From positions 1-28,787 of the forward strand of contig JBJMWF010000154.1 of NCBI GenBank assembly GCA_045810265.1: a stretch of DNA of 28,787 bases. The letters are read 5' to 3'. The DNA comes from Scleromatobacter sp045810265 (GTDB taxonomy: Bacteria > Pseudomonadota > Gammaproteobacteria > Burkholderiales > Burkholderiaceae_C). A program made the position numbers and the translations under genes. The notes under the pieces were generated by a model. That model made no database searches, was not told where the DNA came from, and saw nothing but the letters and a program-made list of their open reading frames with translations. Numbering within the stretch: position 1 is the stretch's first letter; every line of letters starts with the position of its first letter. This document shows, piece by piece, positions 1-9,325 of this stretch.

Positions 1-1
1 C

Positions 2-1681
2 GCGCTCACCCCCGCGTTCGAATCCCCCAAGCAGGCCGCGCATGGCGACCTGGCCATCACCGTGGCGATGCAGCTGGCCAAGCCGCTGCGCCTGGCGCCG
101 CGCGCCGTCGCCGAGCAACTGGTCGCCGCGCTGAATGCGCAACCGGCCGTGCAGCGCTGGGTGACTGCGCTCGAGATCGCCGGCCCCGGCTTCATCAACC
201 TGCGCCTGGCGCCGGCCGCCAAGCAGGCCGTCGTGGCCGAGGTGCTGGCCGGCGGCGACAAGTTCGGCATCCAGCCGGCCAACTGCAAGAAGGTGATCGT
301 CGAATTCGTGTCGGCCAACCCGACCGGGCCGCTGCACGTCGGCCATGCGAGCCAGGCCGCGCTCGGCTCGACCGTCTGCAACCTGCTCGCCAGCCAGGGC
401 TGGGCCGTGCAGCGCGAGTTCTACTACAACGATGCCGGCGTCCAGATCGGCACGCTGGCACACAGCACGCAGCTGCGCATCAAGGGCTTCAAGCCGGGCG
501 ACGACTGCTGGCCGACCGACCCGGCGAATCCGGAAAGCAAGAAGTTCTACAACGGCGAATACATCGCCGACATCGCCGCCGACTTCCTGGCCAGGAAGAC
601 GGTCAAGGCCGACGACCGCGAGTTCACGGCCTCGGGCGATCCGGACGACCTCGAGTCGATCCGCCAGTTCGCCGTCGCCTACCTGCGCCACGAGCAGGAT
701 CTCGACCTGCAGGCCTTCGGCGTGCGCTTCGACAACTACTTCCTCGAGAGCAGCCTGTACGCCAACGACGCCGTCGAGACGACGGTGCGCAAGCTGATCG
801 CCTCCGGCAAGACCTACGAGCTCGACAACGCGCTGTGGCTGCGAACCACCGAGTACGGCGACGACAAGGACCGCGTGATGCGCAAGTCCGACGGCACGTA
901 CACGTATTTCGTGCCCGACGTCGCCTACCACCTCGACAAGTGGGAGCGCGGCTTCGCCAAGGCCATCAACGTGCAGGGCAGCGACCACCACGGAACGGTC
1001 GCCCGCGTGCGCGCCGGCCTGCAGGCGGCCAACGAGGGCGTGCCCCAGGGCTGGCCCGACTACCTGCTGCACAAGATGATCACCGTGATGCGCGGCGGCC
1101 AGGAGGTCAAGATCTCCAAGCGCGCCGGCAGCTACGTGACGTTGCGCGACCTGATCGACTGGACCAGCCGCGACGCCGTGCGCTTCTTCCTGGTCAGCCG
1201 CAAGGCCGACACCGAATTCGTGTTCGACATCGATGTCGCGCTCAAGCAGAGCGACGAGAACCCGGTCTTTTACGTGCAGTACGCGCACGCCCGCATCTGC
1301 TCGGTGCTGCGCCAGTTCGCCGACAAGGGCGGCGATCTGTCACAGGTCGCCCAGGCCGACCTGTCGCTGCTGACCGCACCGTCGGAAGCCGCGTTGATGC
1401 TCAAGCTGGCCGAGTTTCCCGAGATCCTGTCCGCCGCGGCGCGCGACCTCGCGCCGCACGACATCGCCTACTACGCCCGCAGCGTGGCCGCGAGCTTCCA
1501 CTCGTACTATGCCGCCGAACGCTTCCTGGTCGACGACGCGGCACTCGCGCTGGCGCGTCTCGCACTGCTGACGGCCTCGGCCCAGGTGCTGCGCAATGCC
1601 TTGACCCTGCTGGGCGTCAGCGCGCCCGAAGCGATGAACCGCGACGACCACGTCGACGCCCCGACCCCTGCCGCCTTCTGA
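2..1681 (+). CDS. argS: Arginyl-tRNA synthetase, 5' end outside window
   Basis: This enzyme charges tRNA-Arg with arginine in the cytosol (class I aminoacyl-tRNA synthetase). About 559 residues are visible. The frame is open to the left edge, and the first residues (HGDLAITVAMQLAK) already match the N-terminal additional domain of ArgRS, so only a few residues are missing and the ATG at 62 is internal. The HIGH-type motif is HVGH at about 331-345, inside SANPTGPLHVGHA. The KMSKS-equivalent is KISKR near 1107-1122, followed by AGSYVTLRDL. The C-terminal helical anticodon-binding domain (VQYAHARICSVLRQ onward) is complete. The usual family length is about 560-580 residues. It is followed by a SPOR protein 15 bp downstream, probably in one operon. 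Confidence 0.97.
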   Translation, partial: ALTPAFESPKQAAHGDLAITVAMQLAKPLRLAPRAVAEQLVAALNAQPAVQRWVTALEIAGPGFINLRLAPAAKQAVVAEVLAGGDKFGIQPANCKKVIVEFVSANPTGPLHVGHASQAALGSTVCNLLASQGWAVQREFYYNDAGVQIGTLAHSTQLRIKGFKPGDDCWPTDPANPESKKFYNGEYIADIAADFLARKTVKADDREFTASGDPDDLESIRQFAVAYLRHEQDLDLQAFGVRFDNYFLESSLYANDAVETTVRKLIASGKTYELDNALWLRTTEYGDDKDRVMRKSDGTYTYFVPDVAYHLDKWERGFAKAINVQGSDHHGTVARVRAGLQAANEGVPQGWPDYLLHKMITVMRGGQEVKISKRAGSYVTLRDLIDWTSRDAVRFFLVSRKADTEFVFDIDVALKQSDENPVFYVQYAHARICSVLRQFADKGGDLSQVAQADLSLLTAPSEAALMLKLAEFPEILSAAARDLAPHDIAYYARSVAASFHSYYAAERFLVDDAALALARLALLTASAQVLRNALTLLGVSAPEAMNRDDHVDAPTPAAF

Positions 1682-1696
1682 ACCCGGAACCCCGTC

Positions 1697-2398
1697 GTGA
1701 ACCCTTTCCTGAAGAACCAACGGGGCGGCACCGCCCTGGGCTTTGTCCTGGGCCTGCTGGTGGGCCTGGCGGTGGCGCTGGGCGTCGCGCTGTACGTCAC
1801 CAAGGTGCCGGTACCGCTGATGAACAAGGGCCAGCAGCGCACGCCCGAGCAGGACGCGGCCGAGACCGAGCGCAACAAGACCTGGGATCCGAACGCGGCG
1901 CTGGCCGGCAAGCAGTCGGCGCGCGCGGTCGCTCCGCCGCCCGCGCCCCCCGCTTCGGACACCGCGCTGGTGCCCCGTGTGCCCGCCCCGGTGTTGCCCA
2001 CGCCCGCCGACAACGGCAAGGTCACGCCGCAACCGGCCCCCGCCACGGCGCATGCCGAGACGCCCCGCAGCACGCGCGACGCCGCGGCCATTCTGGCCGG
2101 CCAGACGCCCGGCGAGGGCGACGCGGCCAAGACGGCGGCCGCCGGTGCCGACCCGTTCATCTATTTCGTGCAAGTTGGCGCCTACTCCAAGGCCGAGGAC
2201 GCCGAGCAGCAGCGCGCCAAGCTGGCGCTGGCCGGCCTGCGCGCGACGGTCACCGAACGCGAACAAAACGGTCGCACTGTCCACCGAGTTCGACTTGGGC
2301 CGTTTGACAGGAAGGACGAAGCCGATCTGCAGACCGATCGCGCCAAGACCATCGATCCGGACGCGTCGCTGGTCCGCGTCGAGCGTTCGAAACAGTGA
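1697..2398 (+). CDS. SPOR-domain envelope protein
   Basis: 233 residues from a GTG start, 15 bp after argS. Seen in the sequence: a short cytoplasmic N-terminus, one transmembrane helix at about residues 11-34 (GTALGFVLGLLVGLAVALGV), a long Pro/Ala-rich periplasmic linker, then a SPOR domain from about residue 154 (FIYFVQVGAYSK) to 229. SPOR domains bind glycan strands stripped of stem peptides and usually target proteins to the division septum, so a role at the septal wall is inferred. This architecture resembles FtsN-like proteins, but SPOR proteins are numerous and the FtsN name is not justified. The linker has no recognisable domain. Confidence 0.9.
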   Translation: MNPFLKNQRGGTALGFVLGLLVGLAVALGVALYVTKVPVPLMNKGQQRTPEQDAAETERNKTWDPNAALAGKQSARAVAPPPAPPASDTALVPRVPAPVLPTPADNGKVTPQPAPATAHAETPRSTRDAAAILAGQTPGEGDAAKTAAAGADPFIYFVQVGAYSKAEDAEQQRAKLALAGLRATVTEREQNGRTVHRVRLGPFDRKDEADLQTDRAKTIDPDASLVRVERSKQ

Positions 2399-2456
2399 AC
2401 TTCGAGGCCGCGATGCTGCTCTACCGCAGTCCCGGCCCTCCCCTGAAAGGATTTGC

Positions 2457-3113
2457 ATGAACCGGCGCGAGTTTTCCCTCCAACTGGCCGGCGTGGCCGG
2501 CGTGGCGGCGTTGTCGAGCCTGGGCCTGCCCGGTCTGGCGCTCGCCTCGACGGGCGCCCCGGTCGACGGGACGGACTACAACACCCTGAAGACGCCGCTC
2601 GCCCTCCCGAAGACGGGCAAGGTGGAGGTGATCGAGTTCTTCTGGTACGGCTGCCCGCACTGCTTCGCATTCGAGCCGGTGATCGAGCCCTGGATCGCCG
2701 GCGTGCCGGCCGACGTGCACTTTCGCCGCGTGCCCGTGCAGTTCGACGCCCTCAAGGAAATCCACCAGCGCATCTACTACACCTGGGAGGCGATGGGCCT
2801 GGTCGACGCGATGCACACGAAGACCTTCAACCGCTTCCACGTGCAGCGCAAGCCGATCAACAATGAACAGGACATGCTTGCGTTCGCCCAGGAGAACGGC
2901 CTGGACGTGGCCAAGGTCAAGCAGAACTGGGAAAGCTTCGGCGTGAGCACCAAGTTGGCACAAGCCAGGCAACTGTCCGACGACTATCGTGTCGACGGCG
3001 TGCCCATGATCGGTATCCACGGCCGTTACACCACGGCTCCCTCGATGGGCGGCCCCATCGCGTGCCTGGCCACGACCGACACCTTGATTGCCCGCTTGCG
3101 CAAGACGGCCTGA
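2457..3113 (+). CDS. dsbA: Thiol:disulfide interchange protein, DsbA family
   Basis: 218 residues. It is a periplasmic dithiol oxidase that introduces disulfide bonds into exported proteins, normally reoxidised by DsbB. The active site CPHC lies at residues 66-69 within FFWYGCPHC, and the cis-proline loop is GVPMIG (Pro183). The start at 2457 is chosen because AAAGG lies 7 bases upstream and a signal peptide follows directly; the same frame is open further upstream but that part overlaps the SPOR gene. The N-terminus MNRREF followed by a hydrophobic stretch and ALA-S at 29-31 contains an RRxF pair resembling a Tat signal, although Sec export is also possible. The argS-SPOR-dsbA order is, from memory, common in Burkholderiales. 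Confidence 0.93.
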   Translation: MNRREFSLQLAGVAGVAALSSLGLPGLALASTGAPVDGTDYNTLKTPLALPKTGKVEVIEFFWYGCPHCFAFEPVIEPWIAGVPADVHFRRVPVQFDALKEIHQRIYYTWEAMGLVDAMHTKTFNRFHVQRKPINNEQDMLAFAQENGLDVAKVKQNWESFGVSTKLAQARQLSDDYRVDGVPMIGIHGRYTTAPSMGGPIACLATTDTLIARLRKTA

Positions 3114-3127
3114 GCGGCGGTCGTCGA

Positions 3128-3142
3128 TTCGCCGTTGGCGAA
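3128..3142. terminator. Small hairpin after dsbA
   Basis: TTCGCC and GGCGAA form perfect 6-bp arms around a GTT loop, 14 bases after the dsbA stop. There is no T-tract, so a rho-independent terminator is not supported. It may slow RNA decay or mark a rho-dependent end. The rest of the 3114-3287 gap holds only the candidate lptA promoter. Confidence 0.3.
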
Positions 3143-3255
3143 CGCTGCTCGCCCGCTGGCGAAGCGGCTCTGCGCGAGCGTTGGCCGCGGCCGACAGACC
3201 GATCAACCCGCTGCACAAAGGGGCGGAACGGGTCGCATCGCCGGTGCGTGCGGGC

Positions 3256-3261
3256 TAGAAT
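3256..3261 (+). promoter_or_regulatory. Candidate -10 box upstream of lptA
   Basis: TAGAAT matches the sigma-70 -10 consensus at five of six positions and stands out in GC-rich DNA. It lies 26 bases before the lptA ATG. The -35 position (TCGCAT at 3233-3238 with 17-bp spacing) is weak. This would make lptA-lptB-rpoN a transcription unit separate from dsbA. Confidence 0.4.
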
Positions 3262-3287
3262 GGTCTGCAATTTCCGTGCCGATCCCT

Positions 3288-3958
3288 ATGCGCTCGCCTA
3301 CACCTGCCCTCACGCCTGAAATCACCCGCCCCGCGGCGCCCCGGCGCGCGGGCCTGGCCGGGTTCTGCGCAGCCCTCGCGGTGGCCGCCGCCGCGTCGGG
3401 GCCGGCCCAGGCCGAGCGCGCCGACCGCACCAAGCCGATGAGCGTGACCAGCGCGGGCGCCAACCCGGACGTCGTCGACCTGAAGAAACACAGCGCCGTC
3501 TTCGTCGGCAACGTGATCATCACGCAGGGCACGCTGGAGATCCACGCCGACCGCGTCGAGGTCAGCGAGGATCCGGAGGGCCAGCGCCTGGGCTACGCCT
3601 TCGGCTCGGCCGAACACCCCGCCACCTTCCGCCAGAAGCGCGACGGCGAGGACGAGTACAGCGAAGGCGACGCCAAGCGCATCGAGTACGACAGCGCCGC
3701 CAACCGGGTGCGCTTCGTCGGCGACGCGCACCTGCGCATGCTCAAGGGCACGGTGGTCACCGACCAGGCCAACGCGGCGCTCATCACCTACGACACCGCC
3801 ACCGACACCATCAAGCTGGGCGCGGGCGAAGGCGCGGCGTCCAGCGCGTCCGGCGGCCGCACCACGGTGGTCTTCACGCCGAAGGCGGCGAGTTCGTCGC
3901 CCCGGGTCGCACCGCCGCTCAAGCTCGACTCGCCGACGCCGGCATCGGGGTCCGCCAA

Positions 3959-3962
<4 letters not shown>
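3288..3962 (+). CDS. lptA: Periplasmic LPS-binding protein LptA
   Basis: 224 residues. LptA forms the periplasmic bridge that carries lipopolysaccharide from the inner-membrane LptBFGC complex to LptDE in the outer membrane. The N-terminus is a signal peptide ending near AQA at residue 42. The OstA/LptA beta-jellyroll follows, starting near VVDLKKHSAVFVGNVIITQG and including GTLEIHADRVEV and GDAHLRMLKGTVVTDQAN. The C-terminal 30 residues are Ser/Pro-rich and look disordered. The start at 3288 is preferred over earlier in-frame starts because it puts the signal peptide at the N-terminus and lies downstream of the candidate -10. Its stop overlaps the lptB start as ATGA. lptC, which usually lies just upstream, is absent here. 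Confidence 0.9.
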
Positions 3963-4819
<857 letters not shown>

Positions 4820-4841
4820 AGAGGCTTCCGGGACTCCCACC

Positions 4842-6401
4842 ATGAAAGCCTCGCTGCAGGTCCGCCTGTCGCAACATCTCGCGCTGACGCCGCAGCTGCA
4901 GCAGTCCATCCGGCTGCTGCAGCTCTCGACCCTGGAACTGCACCAGGAGATCGAGCAGATGATGGAGCAGAACCCCTTCCTCGAACCCGAGGAGGACACC
5001 GTGCTGCCCGAGGCGCAGTTCGAGGGCCTGAACGCGAGCACGTCGGCCAGCGCCACCGACAGCGCCAAGAGCGCGACCGACACCGACGCCGACGGCCGCA
5101 CCAGCAATGACAACGTCGACGAACCGGCCGGCGTCGATGCCGCCGAATTCGGCACCACCGAACGCGACGATTGGGAGAACGGCACCGAGCGCGACGACTT
5201 CGACGGCATCCGCGAACTGCCCACCTCGGGCAGCGGCCAGTCGGGCGACAACGACGACGACTTCGAGCGCCAGAACCGCGCCGATGCCGGCATCAGCCTG
5301 GAGGATCACCTGCGCACCCAGCTGAGCAGCCTGCGCCTGTCGGACGAGGACGCGGCCGCGGTGCACGTGCTGATCGAATCGCTCAACGAGGATGGCTACC
5401 TGGCCGACCCGCTCGAGGAGATCGCCGAGCGCCTGGCCGAGGTGCTGGGCGTCGAGGGCGACGAGGAACGCGAGGAGCTGATGGACCGCCTGCAATGCGG
5501 CCTGAACTTCCTGCAAAGCATGGAGCCCACCGGTGTCGGCGCACGCTCGCTCGGCGAGTGCCTGTGCCTGCAGCTGCGCCAGAAGCCGCCACCGAAGTCG
5601 ACCGCCGTCACGCTGCTGGCCGCGCTGAAGATCTGCACCGAACACCTGGGCCTGCTGGCGCGGCGAGACTTCCGCAAGATCGCGCAGCTGATCGAGATGG
5701 ACGAGGCCACCGTGCGCGCCGCGCAGGGCCTGATCGTCGCGCTCGAGCCCAAGCCGGGGCGCCCGTTCGCGCGCGCCGAGGAACAGATCATCATCCCCGA
5801 CGTGATCGTGATGAAGGTTGCGCGCCAGTGGAAGGCCGTGCTCAATCCGGACGTGATGCCCAAGCTGCGCGTCAACGATCTGTACGCGCAGGCGATCAAG
5901 TCGCAGCGCGCGTCGGGCAGCGCGCTGAGCGCACGGCTGCAGGAAGCGCGCTGGTTCATCCGCAACATCCAGCAGCGCTTCGACACCATCCTGCGCGTGT
6001 CGCAAGCCATCATCGAGCGGCAGAAGAACTTCTTCAGCCACGGCGCCATCGCGATGAAGCCGCTGGTGCTGCGCGAGATCGCCGACGAGCTCGGGCTGCA
6101 CGAATCCACCATCTCGCGCGTGACCACCGCCAAGTACATGGCCACGCCCTTCGGCACCTACGAACTGAAGTACTTCTTCGGCTCGTCGCTCAACACCGAG
6201 GCCGGCGGCAACGCGTCGTCGACCGCGGTGCGCGCGCTGATCAAGCAGCTGGTGGCGGCCGAGAGCCCGGCCAAGCCCTTGTCCGACAGCCAGCTCGCCG
6301 AGCTGCTCGAAGGCCAGGGCATCCAGGTGGCGCGCCGCACGGTGGCCAAGTACCGCGAAGCCTTGAAGATCGCGCCGGCCAACCTGCGCCGCACGGTCTG
6401 A
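4842..6401 (+). CDS. rpoN: RNA polymerase sigma-54 factor
   Basis: 519 residues. This alternative sigma factor directs RNA polymerase to -24/-12 promoters and needs AAA+ activators. Region I is the Gln/Leu-rich start (SQHLALTPQLQQSIRLLQLS, ending in NPFLE). Region II is a long acidic Asp/Ser/Thr-rich linker at about 45-145. The core-binding domain follows from about EDHLRTQL. The helix-turn-helix is LREIADELGLHESTISR, and the RpoN box ARRTVAKYRE is at about 497-506. Placement immediately after lptA-lptB is the classic proteobacterial order. The usual companions hpf and ptsN do not follow; an rRNA methyltransferase does instead. Confidence 0.96.
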   Translation: MKASLQVRLSQHLALTPQLQQSIRLLQLSTLELHQEIEQMMEQNPFLEPEEDTVLPEAQFEGLNASTSASATDSAKSATDTDADGRTSNDNVDEPAGVDAAEFGTTERDDWENGTERDDFDGIRELPTSGSGQSGDNDDDFERQNRADAGISLEDHLRTQLSSLRLSDEDAAAVHVLIESLNEDGYLADPLEEIAERLAEVLGVEGDEEREELMDRLQCGLNFLQSMEPTGVGARSLGECLCLQLRQKPPPKSTAVTLLAALKICTEHLGLLARRDFRKIAQLIEMDEATVRAAQGLIVALEPKPGRPFARAEEQIIIPDVIVMKVARQWKAVLNPDVMPKLRVNDLYAQAIKSQRASGSALSARLQEARWFIRNIQQRFDTILRVSQAIIERQKNFFSHGAIAMKPLVLREIADELGLHESTISRVTTAKYMATPFGTYELKYFFGSSLNTEAGGNASSTAVRALIKQLVAAESPAKPLSDSQLAELLEGQGIQVARRTVAKYREALKIAPANLRRTV

Positions 6402-6413
6402 CCTTTCCCCTCG

Positions 6414-6431
6414 CGTCGGCAAGAGCCGGCG
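6414..6431 (+). terminator. Hairpin after rpoN
   Basis: CGTCGGC and GCCGGCG pair (one G-U) around an AAGA loop, 12 bases after the rpoN stop. Only a short TCCTT follows, so termination would be weak at best. Confidence 0.35.
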
Positions 6432-6461
6432 TCCTTCAATGTGCTGACTGGTGCACCGACC

Positions 6462-7877
6462 ATGAACAACAAGCCCGACTTCCTCTTCGTCACTTGCGCC
6501 AACGGCAGCGAGGAACTGCTGGCCGAGGAGTGCGTGCGTATCCTCGGAGCCGACCAGGGCGTCGTGGCCGGGCGTGGCGGCGTGATGGTCGACGAGAGCG
6601 TCGAGAACGCGATGCGCCTGAACCTGCGCAGCCGCATCGCCCAGCGCGTGCTGTGGCCGATGGTGGACGGTGACTACCGCGACGAGCACGACCTGTACGA
6701 GCTCGGCCGCCGCATCAACTGGTCCGAGTGGATCACACCGGATGAAACCATCCGCGTGGACGTCACCGCGCAACGCTCGCCGCTGCAGAGCCTGAACTTC
6801 GCCGCGCTGCGCATCAAGGACGCGGTCTGCGACGTCATGCGCGACATGGCCGGCGCGCGTCCCAGCGTCGACACGCGCTTTCCCGATCTGGCGATCAGCC
6901 TGCACGTCGACCCGACGCATGCCTGGATCGCGATCGACTTGTCCGGCGAGGCCTTGTTCAAGCGCGGCTGGCGCGAGCAGCAGGGCGAAGCGCCGCTCAA
7001 GGAGACGCTCGCATCCACGCTGATCTTCGCGGCCGGCTGGCACGGACGACCCGAGGATGGCGGCTTGCTGGACCCGTGCTGCGGCGCCGGCACCATCGCC
7101 ATCGAGGCGGCGCAGATCGCGTGCAACGTGGCGCCGGGCCTGACGCGCCGCTTCGCCTTCGAGCGCCTGCGGCCCTTCCTCGAGCACGCGAAGCTGTGGG
7201 GCCAGATGCAGGTCGAGGCGCGCGACACCATCGTCAAGCCGGCGGTGCCGATCTGGGCCGGCGACGTCTCGTTCCGCATGACCGACTTCGCCACCCGCAA
7301 CGCGGAGCGCGCGGGCGTTGCGCACGCGATCGACTTCAAGACCGCCGACGCACTGCAGCGCCTGGCGCCGGCCGACCGGGGCACCATCGTGATGAATCCG
7401 CCGTACGGCGAACGCATCGACGCCAAGGGCCGCGGCAGCAGCCAGGCCGCCGAGCTCGCGCGGGCGCCGCGCACGTTCGCGGCCCCGCGTGCGCACGAGG
7501 CGCGTGACGCAGGCGAACGCCCGCGCGGCCCGGGCGCGGACGCGTTCGCGCGCGAGAACCCGGAGGCCGCACGCCGCGGCGCGCGCGAGGCGCCGCAATC
7601 GAGCGGCGGCCGCGAGTCGGCCGTCGTCGACGGCGGCAGCAGCGGCAACGCCAGCGAGTTCTTCGCGCAGCTGGCCGCGCACTGGAAGCGCAACTACAGC
7701 GGCTGGACGGCCTGGGTGCTCAGTCCCGACATGAAGCTGCCGACCGCGATGCGGCTGAAGGAAAGCCGCCGCGTGCCGATGTGGAACGGCCCGATCGAGT
7801 GCCGCCTGTTCCGCTTCGACATGGTCAGCGGCTCGGCGCGCGGCGGTGCACAGGTGGCGCCGCCAACGAGTCACTGA
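6462..7877 (+). CDS. rlmL: THUMP-domain 23S rRNA (guanine-N2) methyltransferase, RlmL type
   Basis: 471 residues. By family it methylates N2 of a guanine in 23S rRNA (G2445 in E. coli numbering) using SAM. The N-terminal half holds a ferredoxin-like/THUMP region (about 1-170). The SAM motif is DPCCGAG at 204-210 and the catalytic NPPY is at 312-315. Between NPPYGERI and the C-terminal FFAQLAAHWKRNYSGW (from about residue 400) lies an insert of about 75 residues rich in Arg, Ala, Gly and Ser that looks disordered. The E. coli protein is fused to RlmK; this one has only the RlmL half. The ATG at 6462 is chosen over the GTG at 6441 because NKPDFLFVTCANG matches the family N-terminus; neither has a good ribosome site. 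Confidence 0.88.
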   Translation: MNNKPDFLFVTCANGSEELLAEECVRILGADQGVVAGRGGVMVDESVENAMRLNLRSRIAQRVLWPMVDGDYRDEHDLYELGRRINWSEWITPDETIRVDVTAQRSPLQSLNFAALRIKDAVCDVMRDMAGARPSVDTRFPDLAISLHVDPTHAWIAIDLSGEALFKRGWREQQGEAPLKETLASTLIFAAGWHGRPEDGGLLDPCCGAGTIAIEAAQIACNVAPGLTRRFAFERLRPFLEHAKLWGQMQVEARDTIVKPAVPIWAGDVSFRMTDFATRNAERAGVAHAIDFKTADALQRLAPADRGTIVMNPPYGERIDAKGRGSSQAAELARAPRTFAAPRAHEARDAGERPRGPGADAFARENPEAARRGAREAPQSSGGRESAVVDGGSSGNASEFFAQLAAHWKRNYSGWTAWVLSPDMKLPTAMRLKESRRVPMWNGPIECRLFRFDMVSGSARGGAQVAPPTSH

Positions 7878-7921
7878 ACGTCAGATCCCGCTCAGCGTCG
7901 CGCAAGCCAGGCGCTCGGAAT

Positions 7922-7952
7922 CCCGTCAACGACGGGTCTCCAGGTTTCGTTT
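7922..7952 (+). terminator. Candidate terminator after rlmL
   Basis: CCCGTC and GACGGG form a perfect 6-bp stem with an AAC loop, 44 bases after the rlmL stop. A T-rich stretch (TTTCGTTTT) begins about eight bases beyond the stem. The spacing is loose for a standard terminator. The hairpin also lies in the leader region of the downstream gene at 8004. Confidence 0.4.
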
Positions 7953-8003
7953 TCTGGGTGCGTATCACCGCACACACAACGACCAGACCGAAAGGAGACC
8001 CTC

Positions 8004-8474
8004 GTGTCCCACAAGCTCTCGACCACCGTCCTCGCCGCCCTCGCGCTGTGCGTCTCGTTCACCGCGCTGTCGGCCAATGCCGCCGACCTGCCCGGCAAGC
8101 ACCCCGCCTACCTGCACGCGCTGACCGACCTGCGCGCGGCGCGCTGGAACCTCGAGCATCGTCCGGGCGATGCGGCCGTCAGCGCACAGGAGGACGTCGC
8201 GATCGTCGAGACCGACCGCGCGATCCAGGAGGCCAAGGTGGCCGCGATGGAAGACGGCAAGAACATCGAGGACCATCCGCACGAGGACGCCAACCTCGAC
8301 CGCAGCGGCCGCCTGCACCACGCGATCGAGCTGCTGCGCAAGGCCAAGGACGACGTCGCGCGCGAGGAGGACAACCCCGAGTCGCGCAAGCTGCGCAACC
8401 GCGTCGTGCAGCATGTCGACCAGGCCATCGACGCCACCCGGCAGGCCATCCACGACGTCGAACAAGGACGTTGA
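8004..8474 (+). CDS. Small secreted helical protein of unknown function
   Basis: 156 residues from a GTG start with a strong ribosome site (AAAGGAG at 7991-7997). A Sec signal peptide ends at SANA (about residue 26). The mature part begins ADLPGKHPAYLHALTDLRAARWNLEHRPGD and is almost entirely predicted helix, rich in Asp, Glu, Arg and Ala. Histidines are scattered through it (HPAYLH, EHR, DHPHED, RLHHA, QHVD, HDV). The layout recalls small periplasmic helical-bundle metal-binding proteins (SMBP-like), but I see no decisive motif. It has its own leader and no clear operon partner; the next gene converges from the other strand. Function is unknown; a periplasmic location is likely. Confidence 0.8.
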   Translation: MSHKLSTTVLAALALCVSFTALSANAADLPGKHPAYLHALTDLRAARWNLEHRPGDAAVSAQEDVAIVETDRAIQEAKVAAMEDGKNIEDHPHEDANLDRSGRLHHAIELLRKAKDDVAREEDNPESRKLRNRVVQHVDQAIDATRQAIHDVEQGR

Positions 8475-8497
8475 GCGAACTCCGCCGCCACGCCGGT

Positions 8498-9250
8498 TCA
8501 GGCCGGCGGCGCGAGCAACACGGCCATCTGTGCGAGCCAGGCCAGCGGCGCCGTGTCGGCACGCAGGATCAGTCCGCCCAGGCTGATGCGCGCGAAGCCG
8601 CGCGCGGCCGCGGCGGCCTCCTCATCGGCCGTCAACCCGCCCTCCGGGCCGCTGAGCGCGAGCCAGCGACTCCGCGCCTGGACGCTGATGGCCGTCAAGG
8701 CCTGCGGTAGCCGTGGCGCGCTGCCCGTGCTCATCACGAAACGCCCCGCATGCGGCGCCGGGTCGGGCTGGGCCGCGAGCCAGGCGCCCAGACTGCGCAC
8801 GGGGGCGATGACGGGCACGCGGGTACGACCGCTCTGCTCGCTGGCGCCGACCGCGACCGCCTGCCAGTGCGCCACGCGCTTGGCTGCGCGATCGCCATCC
8901 AGGCGCAGCACCGAGCGCTCGGTCTGCAGCGGCTGGATCGCGGCCACGCCGAGCTCGGTCGCCTTCTCGATCAGCGCATCCATGCGTTCGTTGGTGGGCA
9001 TGCCCAGCGCGATCTCGAGCTCGAACGGCAGCTCGCGATCCGCGGCCTCGTGGGTGTCGACCCGCACGTCGACCTCGCGCTTGCCCATGCGCGTCACCTG
9101 CGCGCGCCACTCGCCCCCTGCGCCGTCGAACAGCCGCACGTCGTCGCCCGGCTGCAGCCGACGCACCTGCACGTGGCGTGCAGCGTCCTGCGGCAGCGCA
9201 AATTCGAGGCCGGCGGACAGGGGAGATTCGACGAACAGGCGCAAGGACAT
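8498..9250 (-). CDS. rsmE: 16S rRNA (uracil-1498-N3)-methyltransferase
   Basis: 250 residues. A SPOUT-class enzyme that methylates N3 of U1498 in 16S rRNA using SAM. The N-terminal PUA-like domain begins SLRLFVESPL and includes HVQVRRLQPGDDVRLFDG. The C-terminal trefoil-knot domain carries the SAM-binding elements LSGPEGGLTADE and SLGGLILRADTAPLA. The start at 9250 is chosen over an earlier ATG at 9289 because family members begin close to this phenylalanine-rich strand and the extra 13 residues are not typical. It converges on the secreted-protein gene with only 23 bp between stops; a CGCCGG/CCGGCG hairpin (8491-8508) overlaps the rsmE end. Confidence 0.92.
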   Translation of the reverse strand: MSLRLFVESPLSAGLEFALPQDAARHVQVRRLQPGDDVRLFDGAGGEWRAQVTRMGKREVDVRVDTHEAADRELPFELEIALGMPTNERMDALIEKATELGVAAIQPLQTERSVLRLDGDRAAKRVAHWQAVAVGASEQSGRTRVPVIAPVRSLGAWLAAQPDPAPHAGRFVMSTGSAPRLPQALTAISVQARSRWLALSGPEGGLTADEEAAAAARGFARISLGGLILRADTAPLAWLAQMAVLLAPPA

Positions 9251-9325
9251 GGGACAGGGCAGCAACGGACAGCCGCCAGTGTGCCGCATGCCGCCGCCGA
9301 TGGCCGCGCCGCGCTACCCGAGTTC

